IMG/VR virus record: IMGVR_UViG_3300012350_000066 | Coordinates: 1 to 20,719 of that record | DNA length: 20,719 nucleotides | Source of the DNA: a virus | Strand: one strand, 5' to 3' | Notes under the pieces: generated by a model | Told to the model about the DNA's origin: nothing | The model's database searches: none | Seen by the model: the letters and a program-made list of their open reading frames with translations, nothing else | Part shown: positions 5,657 through 13,714 of the stretch, in pieces | Position numbering within the stretch: the stretch's first letter is position 1 | Layout: every line of letters starts with the position of its first letter | Translations under genes and position numbers: made by a program

Positions 5657-5733
5657 GTCGCCACGCGAGCGTGCATCATAACATCCTCGCCGATGCCCGC
5701 CGAGCCATCGGCGCCTGGTGGAAGCCGACGTAA
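5629..5733 (-). other. Gap with two out-of-frame mini-ORFs before the LamG-like gene
   Basis: Between the stop at 5734 and GTG 5656 lie 77 bp, the longest gap in the late operon. A 10-codon frame (ATG 5708 to TGA 5678-5676) overlaps by ATGA a 16-codon frame (ATG 5679 to TAG 5631-5629) that has GAGGA 4 nt upstream. The second frame is one base out of register with the LamG-like gene and runs into its beginning. These may be remnants of the true start rather than separate genes. Confidence 0.4.
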
Positions 5734-6153
5734 TCACCGCAGGCGCGTGTTCAACGCCTCGCTGGCGACCGAAATATGCAAGATGACCCCCGCAATCGCG
5801 CTCTGATAGTGCAAAAACTTGCAGAGTACGCCGCTGTTGCCGCCCGTGCCCGGAGCCCATGGAATATGCAGGTCCCTGGCGCCGCCGGCCGGCAGATAGT
5901 CCGCCTGGGCGTTGTTCGCCGCGGTGGTGTTGGTACGGTCGATCGCCGTCCCATTGGTATCGGAAAACGCATACCAAACGTCGCCGCCCTCGGCCGTGAG
6001 CGAGAGAATCTGGTTCGAGTTGACTCCCTCGGCGAGCTCGACGACGGTGGTCACGTCCACGTTCGCCGCGGCCGTACCGACCGAGAGCGCGCGCACACGG
6101 CCTTGCCTAGGTCCGATGGGATTCAACGCCTGTACGCTAGTTTCGCCTGACAT
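5734..6153 (-). CDS. Hypothetical virion-associated protein (139 aa)
   Basis: AAAGGA lies about 10 nt upstream of ATG 6153, and the gene follows the 894-aa protein gene after a 14-bp gap. The product is mainly beta by composition: alternating hydrophobic strands (VDVTTVVELAEG, ILSLTAEGGDVWYAFSD, GVILHISVASEALNTRL) and a central Thr/Asn/Ala stretch. The pattern of DVWYAFSDTNGTAID and the C-terminal IAGVILHISVAS recalls small phage decoration or fibre-associated domains, but no family is recognised with confidence. There is no signal peptide or membrane segment. Confidence 0.75.
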   Translation of the reverse strand: MSGETSVQALNPIGPRQGRVRALSVGTAAANVDVTTVVELAEGVNSNQILSLTAEGGDVWYAFSDTNGTAIDRTNTTAANNAQADYLPAGGARDLHIPWAPGTGGNSGVLCKFLHYQSAIAGVILHISVASEALNTRLR

Positions 6154-6167
6154 TGTAATGGGTCCTT

Positions 6168-8852
6168 TCAGTGTCCGATCATGGACGCGGTGAGTGTGCC
6201 CATGCGCTTGGCGCCTAGGCCCGGTTGCGTGGGCATCGATGGTGAGCCCCGTTGTTTCTTTTGCGCCCCGTCCCCCATCTGCGGGCCGTACTTGCTCGCA
6301 AAGTCGATGCTGTAGGAGCGTCCCGCAGCGGCACCGAGATCAAAGAGCGAATCGAGGATGTCTTTTTGCCGCAGGGGAATCGCGTGCCCGGCGCTGTCGG
6401 CATCCGATACGCGCTGCATGGCCTCGCTCTGAAGCCACTGATACATGCGCGGATAGACGTTGCGGATCGCATCCATCTGCGGTCCGGACACGGTGCCCTG
6501 CGGGATGTTCGAAAGAACGTCGCGCGGCCGCATGACCGCGGTCCAGATCTGCGCATAGCCCATGACTTCCTCGCGGCTCGGCACGGGCTGACTCGCCCTC
6601 GGCGTGAGCGACTGCGGATCGTAGAGGCCGATAGGCATTTGCTTTTTGAGATACTCGATCGCCTTATTGGCGCTAGCATAGGCCGCCAAGGCGAGCGCCG
6701 GGTCCTGCACGCCCTGTGCGCCGAGCGCCGCCGTCACCCGCTCGGGAAGCGACTGCTCGGCATGCAGTAGATCTTGGACGCGATCCTTGTAGGCAAGCTC
6801 GGGCGTGTCGTGATTCGCTTGGAAAAGCTCGAGAGCGGAGAGCCTGCCCACCTGCTCGAGCGGCGCCTGCGCTTCACGCGCGACGTTGCCTAGCCCGGTG
6901 AAAAGACCATTGAGCGCGCCCGTGCCCGCCGCCTGGGTCGCGCCTGCCAGCCGCTCGGCGAGCGCCAGCCGCTCGACCATCTTGGCCGGGTTGGCCACCG
7001 CGCCGAGCACGCCTCCGAGCGCGCCCCCGCCGAAGCCGGCAAACGCATGCCCGACGAGCGCGCCGAGACCGATGCCGTCTTGCGCCCCGCCTCGCAGCTG
7101 GTCGAGCTTATTGACTGCCGTGATGGCCTGCCCAGCAGTGCCTAGCTCGTGTTGAAATCCCTCGACGCTATTGGTAATTGCCGTGAGCTCCGCCTGTTTC
7201 GCTTCGGTCAGGCCCCCCGCCTCGGCGAGCGACTGCGCCAGGTTTTGCGTCGCGGCCAGGTGCCGGTCGATGATGCTGTGGTCGAGATCCTTGGCCGGGT
7301 CGGTCAGGCCGCGCACGAAACCCGCGATCTTGCCGGGGTCCGCTCCACGCGTCGTTTCCCATCCCTCCTTTCCCGTCTCGGTGAGAAATCGCTGGTCAAA
7401 GAGCCTTTTGGTCCCCATCCACTCGGTAAAGGCCTTGTTCACCGAGGCTTGCATCTGGCCGGCTTGGCCCCATGCATCGTGCTCGAGCACGCCCTTCAGA
7501 TCGTCGTACATCTCTCGCGCCGCCTGCGCGGTGTCCGTCGCTCCGCCGGTGGAAAGCATCTGGCCGGCTCGAGTGACCTGGCGATTACCGATACGTTTTT
7601 TCAAGTCGTCGAGCGCCTTGAACATGTCGGCGCCATCGCCCGATTCGATGGCCTGCGAGACTTCGCGGTCGGCGCGCGAGAACGCGTTACTCATGCGCTT
7701 GACCGCGCCGCGATCGGTGTAGATGTCCGGCTGCGAGCGCATCTCGTCGAGCTTCTCCTTCGCGTTCTGGAGCCAGTCGGCGGCAAGCGACTGCTGCGCC
7801 GCAACGCTCTCCGGATCGCGCGCCACCGTCGCGGCGATGTTGTCCGCTTTGAGCTCGCGCCACTCGGGCGTCAGATTGCGCGTCGATTCCTCAATCTGAT
7901 TGACGTGCGTGCGCAGCGCCCGCTCGGCACCCTCGCGTGTCGCGTCTCCATCATAGGTCGCCAGCTGCCGGAATTTCTTGCCGGCGGGCGACATGTCCGT
8001 GAGTTCGGCAATCGTCTCCGGGTTCTTTCCGCTCGCCATGCCCATTAGCTTGGCGAGGGGCCCCGGTGGGCGTTTCACCGCCTGCGCGGATTCGGGTGTC
8101 ACTTCTTCGCCCGTCGTCTCGAGTATGCGCGTCGATGCCCGGCCGGCGACTTTGCCCACCAGCTCACCTAGGCCACTCATGCCGCCGCCGACTAGCGCAC
8201 CGCCGAGCGCGCCGTGCATCACGGCAGCCATGGCTTGCTCGCCGGTGAGCGCGCGGCCCTCATCATGTGCCTGTTGCGCCGCATCAGCGGTCGTCTGCGG
8301 CGTCATCGCGACTGCCCCGCCTAGCGCACCAGCTCCAATGCGTCCGGCCGCCGTAGTGGCTCCCACGGCCCCCTGCGCGGCGGCTCCGAGCCCTAGCGCT
8401 GGAGCCGAGCCAATGACCTGCCCGGCGATGTTGCCCACCTGTCCAGCGGTCGTTTGCGCGCGCGCGCCCGAGTTGACCTGCAGCTTCTGCAGCTGTGTCT
8501 CGACGTCCGCACCGTCGAGCGGCATGCCCTTTTCCGCAAAGACCTGCTTGATCGCGTGTCGTTGGATGGCTTTGATGGCCTCGTCGCCTGTCCAGCCCTC
8601 GAGCGGGTCCGACCCGGAAATGCCAGCCACCTTGGAGAGCGCGGTCACCGCCCGCGGAATGGCGGTGACCGCGTTGACCGTGCCCTTGAGGATTCCCTCG
8701 CTGGCCGCCACCACGGGATGCTTGGCGGCCTGAACGATCGCGTTGGCCTCCGCCTTGGTAACCGGCTTCCACCCGAGCGTGGCCGCCGTCTCCGCATCGT
8801 CCGGAGCGACTTGGACGACGGAGCCATCGGAGCGCTGAAAAAGGTCCGCCAT
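6168..8852 (-). CDS. Large internal virion / DNA-ejection-type protein (894 aa)
   Basis: ATG 8852 shares one base with the upstream stop (TGATG) and has GAGGG 6 nt upstream. The protein alternates Gly/Ala-rich hydrophobic tracts (about 145-180, 208-235 and 595-625, for example GLGALVGHAFAGFGGGALGG) with long charged helices (about 280-480 and 650-860). Such proteins in podoviruses are packed in the capsid and ejected to form a channel across the cell envelope; the size and position after the tail genes agree. I see no transglycosylase catalytic motif. Homology to a named ejection protein cannot be shown by eye, so this is a class-level call. A 13-bp perfect hairpin lies in the coding region near codons 60-71. 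Confidence 0.6.
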   Translation of the reverse strand: MADLFQRSDGSVVQVAPDDAETAATLGWKPVTKAEANAIVQAAKHPVVAASEGILKGTVNAVTAIPRAVTALSKVAGISGSDPLEGWTGDEAIKAIQRHAIKQVFAEKGMPLDGADVETQLQKLQVNSGARAQTTAGQVGNIAGQVIGSAPALGLGAAAQGAVGATTAAGRIGAGALGGAVAMTPQTTADAAQQAHDEGRALTGEQAMAAVMHGALGGALVGGGMSGLGELVGKVAGRASTRILETTGEEVTPESAQAVKRPPGPLAKLMGMASGKNPETIAELTDMSPAGKKFRQLATYDGDATREGAERALRTHVNQIEESTRNLTPEWRELKADNIAATVARDPESVAAQQSLAADWLQNAKEKLDEMRSQPDIYTDRGAVKRMSNAFSRADREVSQAIESGDGADMFKALDDLKKRIGNRQVTRAGQMLSTGGATDTAQAAREMYDDLKGVLEHDAWGQAGQMQASVNKAFTEWMGTKRLFDQRFLTETGKEGWETTRGADPGKIAGFVRGLTDPAKDLDHSIIDRHLAATQNLAQSLAEAGGLTEAKQAELTAITNSVEGFQHELGTAGQAITAVNKLDQLRGGAQDGIGLGALVGHAFAGFGGGALGGVLGAVANPAKMVERLALAERLAGATQAAGTGALNGLFTGLGNVAREAQAPLEQVGRLSALELFQANHDTPELAYKDRVQDLLHAEQSLPERVTAALGAQGVQDPALALAAYASANKAIEYLKKQMPIGLYDPQSLTPRASQPVPSREEVMGYAQIWTAVMRPRDVLSNIPQGTVSGPQMDAIRNVYPRMYQWLQSEAMQRVSDADSAGHAIPLRQKDILDSLFDLGAAAGRSYSIDFASKYGPQMGDGAQKKQRGSPSMPTQPGLGAKRMGTLTASMIGH
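8640..8673. repeat. 13-bp perfect inverted repeat inside a coding region
   Basis: CGCGGTCACCGCC (8640-8652) and GGCGGTGACCGCG (8661-8673) flank an 8-nt loop. On the minus strand the arms encode a mirrored peptide, AVTA-IPR-AVTA. There is no U tract on either side, so it is not an intrinsic terminator. It could be an mRNA structure element or a by-product of a duplicated Ala-Val-Thr-Ala motif. Confidence 0.8.
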
Positions 8853-10513
8853 CAGTCGCCCTCGTACGGGGTGACGGGGTGCGAGAATCCGAGCGGCGCG
8901 CCCTGGTCAGGTTCGCCGGTGCCCGACTTACGCAGCGTCTTCTTCTTGTCTTCGAGCACGCTGTTAAGCGTCTCGATTCCCTTGCGCGTCTGGCCCATCG
9001 CATCGGTCTTGACCCATGCGTCGGGATTGCCGATGATGCCCTGGATCTGCTTCATAACGGTTTCGTTCAGCCGAGTCGGGGTGAGCAGATGGGGAGCGAC
9101 CATGGTCACTACGCGCTGGATGCTGGCGAGCTCCTGGCGTCCTTCGGGCGAGAGATTGATGCCCTGGTTCAGCAGTTCGCGCGCGCGCCCTAGCTGTCGC
9201 TGCACGCCCGAGATGTCATCGATCGCCACTTCGGTCGGGTCGGCCTTGCGCGTGTTCGCCTCATTGTACGTTTTGAGCGCCTCGCTGTAGTTTTTAAAGC
9301 GGCCGATCGCCTGCTCGGGTGTCTGCCCACCGCCGCCGCTCGCGGGTTGGTACTTGTCTTCCACCTTGCGCGACGCCACGCCGAAAGATCGATCGCGGAA
9401 ATCAATGTCGCGCTTTTGCGCGGCGTCCGCCTGCGCGGCCAATCCGGCGCGCGCGTTCTCGATCACCTTCGGCGCGTTGGTCGCGTGCACCATGAATTGC
9501 ATCTGCGTATCGGCATAATTGTGCTGCAAATTCTCGAGCGCCTTTTGCGCAAGGTCCAGATCGCCAAAGTGGATCCGAAAGCGATTAAGCGCGTTATCCA
9601 CGTTGCCCTTACCGGACTCAATCGCCTCGCGCTGCTGGGCCACGTCGCGCGCGATGGCCGCATCGATGATGTCGCCCGCGGCGTTGGTCGATTGATGGCC
9701 CATCACTTGCGCATATTGGCCAATTGCGCGAAAGAGCGCCGCTGCGATGGTGCCAGACGTGCCTAGTTTCTCATCGAAGAGTCGGTTCGGATTGAAGCTT
9801 TTTTGATTTTGCTTGAGCTCCTGATCCATCTGGCTGTAATCGGCGAGATCTTTTTGCACCATGCCGTTCACCAGGTCGCGCTTTTTTTTCGCCACTGCGA
9901 TATTGGCCTGCTGCGGCACCATCGATGCCATCTCGGCATTGGCCGCGCCGAGCTCGCTCTCTCGATCGAGCTTGGCGCTGTTCACCGTCGCCTGGGCACG
10001 CTCCGCATCGTTCTGCCAAAATTGCTGCTGCTCGTCCGGGCTGAGGGGCCGGCGCACGTCGCTGATCGTTTCCTCGCGCTTTTGCGGCGTGAATCCCCCC
10101 TTGGTGGCGGGCTTATTCTGATCGGCCAGGAGCGACTTGCCGATGTTGTTCTGCAGAACGCCGGTAATGGCCTGGTTCTCGTTGCCCGGTGCTTGTCCGG
10201 GCGGCGCGGTCAGCTGCGCCGCTGATTGGCCGATCGGCGTGGTCGGTGGCGACTGCGCGTAAGACGGCAAGGCATCGCTCGTCGAGGACGACGAGCCCCT
10301 GCGCTCGCCTCCAGCCATGCCGGTCATCGCGGCGCCGAATGTGCCTCCGTTCGGTCCTCCGCCTTGCGCGAGGCGGAGGTCCGGCGCTCCTTGCTGCGCC
10401 AGGTTTTGGGCGGTGACCGGGTCGTACGCATAGCGCTGATTGCCATATTCGTCGGCGAAATACCCGGTGCCGGGAGCGGCGGATGGGTCCTGCTGAAACG
10501 CGACAATCGCCAT
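8852..10513 (-). CDS. Large helical virion protein, probable internal/ejection protein (553 aa)
   Basis: ATG 10513 has AAGG 9 nt upstream, and the gene ends in a TGATG overlap with the next. The first 130 residues are low-complexity (Gly/Ser/Pro/Gln). The rest is strongly helical and charged, with Gln-rich stretches (SPDEQQQFWQNDAERAQ, DLADYSQMDQELKQNQ, ARDVAQQREAIESG, NLQHNYADTQMQFM) and a C-terminal helical domain ending in a Lys-rich run. There is no signal peptide. Its place between two other Ala/Gly/Gln-rich virion proteins suggests an inner-core or ejection role in a podovirus-like particle. No specific family is recognised. Confidence 0.6.
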   Translation of the reverse strand: MAIVAFQQDPSAAPGTGYFADEYGNQRYAYDPVTAQNLAQQGAPDLRLAQGGGPNGGTFGAAMTGMAGGERRGSSSSTSDALPSYAQSPPTTPIGQSAAQLTAPPGQAPGNENQAITGVLQNNIGKSLLADQNKPATKGGFTPQKREETISDVRRPLSPDEQQQFWQNDAERAQATVNSAKLDRESELGAANAEMASMVPQQANIAVAKKKRDLVNGMVQKDLADYSQMDQELKQNQKSFNPNRLFDEKLGTSGTIAAALFRAIGQYAQVMGHQSTNAAGDIIDAAIARDVAQQREAIESGKGNVDNALNRFRIHFGDLDLAQKALENLQHNYADTQMQFMVHATNAPKVIENARAGLAAQADAAQKRDIDFRDRSFGVASRKVEDKYQPASGGGGQTPEQAIGRFKNYSEALKTYNEANTRKADPTEVAIDDISGVQRQLGRARELLNQGINLSPEGRQELASIQRVVTMVAPHLLTPTRLNETVMKQIQGIIGNPDAWVKTDAMGQTRKGIETLNSVLEDKKKTLRKSGTGEPDQGAPLGFSHPVTPYEGD

Positions 10514-10521
10514 GCGTCACC

Positions 10522-11025
10522 TTATCTCGGCAGCGTGCGCATGCCCGGGCTGGCCATGATTGCCGGTGGCCCCTGCATCGGCGCCATCGGCGTGAATGGA
10601 CGCGGAGCAAACGCGCTTGCCCCCTGCGGCGTCGCGGCGAACGGATTGGCCATCACAGGCGCTGCGCCTGGAGCCATCGGCGTGAGCGGCCGCTGCGGGA
10701 AGGCGAGCGCGCCCGAAGGAGCCTGACCAATGCCGTTGGCCATCACGGGCGCGCCACCGGGAGCCATCGGCGTGAGTGGCCGCTGAGGAAACACACTCGA
10801 GCCCTGCGGCGCCATGCCAAACGGATTGGCCATGACGGGCGCTCCCGGCGCGTGCATCATCGCCTGAAAGTGCGGGGCTTGCGGCATGCCTCCCGCAAAG
10901 GGATTGATGGGCGCCCCGCCGTATTGATTGCCGCCTGCGAATTGCTGCAGGCGCTGCATGTTGGGAAATGCCATAGGCTGGCCCGCGCCAGGTTGAAACA
11001 TTCTCGGGTCGAATCCTTGTGCCAT
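10522..11025 (-). CDS. Pro/Met/Ala-rich repeat protein (167 aa)
   Basis: ATG 11025 is chosen because TAGGAG (11038-11033) lies 7 nt upstream; the longer open frame is shadow. The first 60 residues are Gln/Gly/Met-rich (MFQPGAGQPMAFPNMQRLQQ). Residues 61-150 are three copies of a 30-residue unit (APVMAN ... PQRPLTPMAPG) with a fourth partial copy to about 160. Charged residues are nearly absent, and the protein is probably disordered or polyproline-like. Position among the internal virion genes suggests a small structural or linker protein. Unknown family. Confidence 0.75.
   Translation of the reverse strand: MAQGFDPRMFQPGAGQPMAFPNMQRLQQFAGGNQYGGAPINPFAGGMPQAPHFQAMMHAPGAPVMANPFGMAPQGSSVFPQRPLTPMAPGGAPVMANGIGQAPSGALAFPQRPLTPMAPGAAPVMANPFAATPQGASAFAPRPFTPMAPMQGPPAIMASPGMRTLPR
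10576..10845 (-). repeat. Three tandem 90-bp coding repeats
   Basis: Codons 61-90, 91-120 and 121-150 each encode a unit of GAPVMAN(P/G)-x6-8-(F/A)-PQRPLTPMAPG type. The spacing is exactly 90 bp, and DNA identity is visible in the segments reading gccatcggcgtgag and ggattggccatcac on the + strand. A degenerate fourth copy (GPPAIMAS) follows. Confidence 0.9.
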
Positions 11026-11035
11026 GATGAATCTC

Positions 11036-13714
11036 CTATGCCGATGATGCCGGCGCGGTCCTGTTGTTGCTGATGAGTGACGCGCCAAAGGAGCCCGCCG
11101 CAGAGAGGAGCGCCGCGTCCCCCGTGGCCTGCGCCTGCATCTGGGCAATGGCTACCCCCCGGTCCGCGCCGTACATTGACACGTACGATTGTAGCTGACT
11201 TTGCGCCATCTGGAGCTGAGTGCCTACCGTGTACTGATCGATGTTCGTGAGCGCGCCGGCTGTCTGCATGCCCACACCGGTCGCGTTGCTCAAAAGTTGA
11301 TTTCCCTGACCCGACAGTGCGGTGAACGCGTTCTGCCCGTTGCCCATCGCGGTGTTGCTGGCGCCATACATGCCCTGCGCAAAGCCGAGTCCGCTGGCGA
11401 GCGCCGATTGCCCAATCTGACCAAACGCCGCCGCCGAGTTGAGCCCGCTTTGATCGTAGCTCTGACCTAGCTGACCGTAGCCTAGTCCTAGCTGGCCGGC
11501 TTGATTGGTCAGCGATACGTTTTGATTGCCGAGCGCGCCGAGCGCGCCGGTGGTCAGGTTGCCCGCAGCAATCCCGAGATTTCCCGCGCCGAGCGTGTCC
11601 TGCGAGCCGAGCGTCGAATAGCCAAGACCGAGATTGCCAGTCGTGCCCATCGCGCTCAGGTTTTGCCCGGTCAGGCTGGTCAGTCCTTGTCCAGCGGCGT
11701 TCTGCGCGTTGGCATCGATCGTGGCGCCGGAGGTGTATGCGTTCTCGCCGAGCTGGCCGTAACCTAGGCCGAGCTGGCCGGTAGCCTGCATGGCCTGGAC
11801 TTGCTGCGCGCCCAGGCCCTGAAATCCTTGTGCGGCTGCTTCCGTGGCGCCCTGGCCGAGCTGCGCGCCGGTGGTCCGGTAGCCTTGGCCGAGCTGCAGG
11901 CCGGCTTGTGTGAGCTGGCCCGCGCCGGCAATCGCCGATTGGCCGAGCTGTGCGCCCTCGCCATAGAGATTGCCGCCGAGCGCGGAGTATTGCTGTCCTA
12001 GCCCTCCGAGCGCCGTCGCGGCGCCGATGTCCTGCCCGCGCAGCGCGCCGAGCGTGCCCTGTTCCGTGCTCATCGCAGAGAGCTGCTGGCCGCGCCAGTT
12101 GGCCGCTTCTTGGGCGCGCAGCTGCGCCAATTGCATGCCGGTTTGCTGCTCCGTTGCGGCGTTCGAAAACATCGCCTGACGTAGGTTATTCGCCTCGTCA
12201 CCTGCGCTGCGCCCCGATCGCGCCAGGGCAATCGCCTGCGACATGTTCGTGTCTTCCGATTGCCTGAGCTGCGCCTCGGCTGCCGAGGGCCCCGGGCCCT
12301 GCTGATAGAAATTCTGCAGCCGACCGACCGCGCCAAGTGCACTTTGCCGGTCGGTGCCGGAGTACCCAAGATTTTGCGCCCCCTGATTGCCGTAGTAGCT
12401 CGCGTTCGCGTTGGCCACCGAACCGAGCTGAGAAAGCCCCGCCTGATTGCCCATCCCCTCGCGTGCCAAGGCGCTCGCGTTTTGCCCGGTGATGTTCTCC
12501 ACGCCGCTCGCGGCGCTATTCAGGTAGGCCTGATTCTGTTCGCCCTGCTGCGCTAGTGCGCCATAGCCTTGTGCAGCCGTATTTTGCGACCCGGTCGCCG
12601 CCGCCCCGAAGCCAGCAGCCTGGTTGCCGTAGTAGTTGCTGGTGTTGAGCGCGCCAGCACCGATATTCGAGAGATTCGCATTTGCTTGAGCTCCCACGTT
12701 GCGCAGCTGGCCGAATGCATCCACCGCGCCGGCTCCGGTGTTGGCCGCCTGCTGGCCGTAGTAATTCGAGAGATTCTGATAGCCGCTGGCCGTCTGATTC
12801 GCGTTGGCCGCGCTCGTATTGAGCGCGCCGATGGCGCCTTGGGCCTGTTGGTTGATCCCGCCGAGCGCGTTGAATGTCGCGTTCTGCAAGTCCATCTGGT
12901 TGCCGAGCAAGCTGGCCTGCTGGCCACCGTAGTATGCGCTGGCCTGATTGGCCTGATTGCCAAGCGCGGTCATCGAGCTGAGACCGTATTGACCTAGGGC
13001 GTTATTGTAATCGAGCAGCGCCTGGCCCTGGCCGAGCCCTTGTTGGCCAAGCAGCTGCTCATTGCCCGCGACGCCCATCGCATTATTGAGTATTTGATTG
13101 CCCGAGTTGAACGCGGAGGCGGACGCATTGCCCAATGTCGCCTGCGCATTATTCCCGGCATTGAGCAACATGTTTTGGTCGACGAGCCCGACCGAAGCGA
13201 CATTGTTGAAAAGCCCCGCCGGCGTCATGCCGAAATTCGCGCCGAGCTGATACCCATTGTAATTCGGCGCCGCGCTTAAGGAGCCCCCCTGTCCCACTTG
13301 CTGGAGCGCCCCGTCTTGGCCCTGCACGACGGTGCCTGGCTTGGGAACTTCGCCTGGAGCAAGCGTCTGGCCGGTGGCCAGGTTGATATACGTGGTATAC
13401 TTGGCCGTATTGGCCGCTATCCACGCGTTAGCATCCCCCCCGGGATTGTCGGTCATCCACTGCACGACACCCTTTTCAAGGCCTGCGTTGTCGACGCTCA
13501 CCGAATAGGACGGTGAGCCCATCTGCGGTGTCTGAGGCGTGTACATGGGCGGCGCCGTACTGTCGTCGCCGCCAAACAGACCGCCCAGTAAGCCGATCCC
13601 GCCTCCGACCAGCGCCCCTATTCCGGTACCAATGCCAGGCACGACCGAGCCGATCGCGGCGCCCGCTACGGCGCCGCCGGCCGTGTCGTTAATGACCGTC
13701 TTTGCTTTTGCCAT
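11036..13714 (-). CDS. Gly/Gln/Ala/Asn-rich virion protein with glycine zipper and 47-residue repeats (892 aa)
   Basis: ATG 13714 has GAGGAG 6 nt upstream and shares a base with the upstream stop (TAATG). An N-terminal glycine-zipper hydrophobic segment at about 12-50 (GAAIGSVVPGIGTGIGALVG and on) could insert in a membrane. A small mixed region follows to about 150, then about 700 residues almost without charge, dominated by Ala, Gly, Gln, Asn, Leu and Ser. One charged island near 480-560 (GPGPSAAEAQLRQSED, ALARSGRSAGDEANNLRQ) recalls phage structural proteins with similar GPSAA-Q motifs. Residues 648-788 contain exact 47-residue repeats. The glycine zipper and neighbourhood suggest an ejected pore-forming protein, but this is inference. 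Confidence 0.65.
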   Translation of the reverse strand: MAKAKTVINDTAGGAVAGAAIGSVVPGIGTGIGALVGGGIGLLGGLFGGDDSTAPPMYTPQTPQMGSPSYSVSVDNAGLEKGVVQWMTDNPGGDANAWIAANTAKYTTYINLATGQTLAPGEVPKPGTVVQGQDGALQQVGQGGSLSAAPNYNGYQLGANFGMTPAGLFNNVASVGLVDQNMLLNAGNNAQATLGNASASAFNSGNQILNNAMGVAGNEQLLGQQGLGQGQALLDYNNALGQYGLSSMTALGNQANQASAYYGGQQASLLGNQMDLQNATFNALGGINQQAQGAIGALNTSAANANQTASGYQNLSNYYGQQAANTGAGAVDAFGQLRNVGAQANANLSNIGAGALNTSNYYGNQAAGFGAAATGSQNTAAQGYGALAQQGEQNQAYLNSAASGVENITGQNASALAREGMGNQAGLSQLGSVANANASYYGNQGAQNLGYSGTDRQSALGAVGRLQNFYQQGPGPSAAEAQLRQSEDTNMSQAIALARSGRSAGDEANNLRQAMFSNAATEQQTGMQLAQLRAQEAANWRGQQLSAMSTEQGTLGALRGQDIGAATALGGLGQQYSALGGNLYGEGAQLGQSAIAGAGQLTQAGLQLGQGYRTTGAQLGQGATEAAAQGFQGLGAQQVQAMQATGQLGLGYGQLGENAYTSGATIDANAQNAAGQGLTSLTGQNLSAMGTTGNLGLGYSTLGSQDTLGAGNLGIAAGNLTTGALGALGNQNVSLTNQAGQLGLGYGQLGQSYDQSGLNSAAAFGQIGQSALASGLGFAQGMYGASNTAMGNGQNAFTALSGQGNQLLSNATGVGMQTAGALTNIDQYTVGTQLQMAQSQLQSYVSMYGADRGVAIAQMQAQATGDAALLSAAGSFGASLISNNRTAPASSA
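11351..11773 (-). repeat. Three 141-bp (47-residue) protein-coding repeats
   Basis: The motif LGLGY(G/S)(Q/T)LG begins at residues 648, 695 and 742 (leucine codons ending at 11773, 11632 and 11491), exactly 47 residues apart. Each is preceded by a related helix: QQVQAMQATGQ, QNLSAMGTTGN, QNVSLTNQAGQ. More degenerate copies lie N-terminal (GLGQQYSALGG, LQLGQGYRTTG). Confidence 0.85.

Noticed and set aside
7149-8733. Long + strand open frames (about 250-300 codons) opposite the 894-aa gene
   Set aside because: They are antisense shadows of a G+C-rich gene: Arg/Ala/Pro/Ser-rich, with no ribosome sites and no recognisable motifs.
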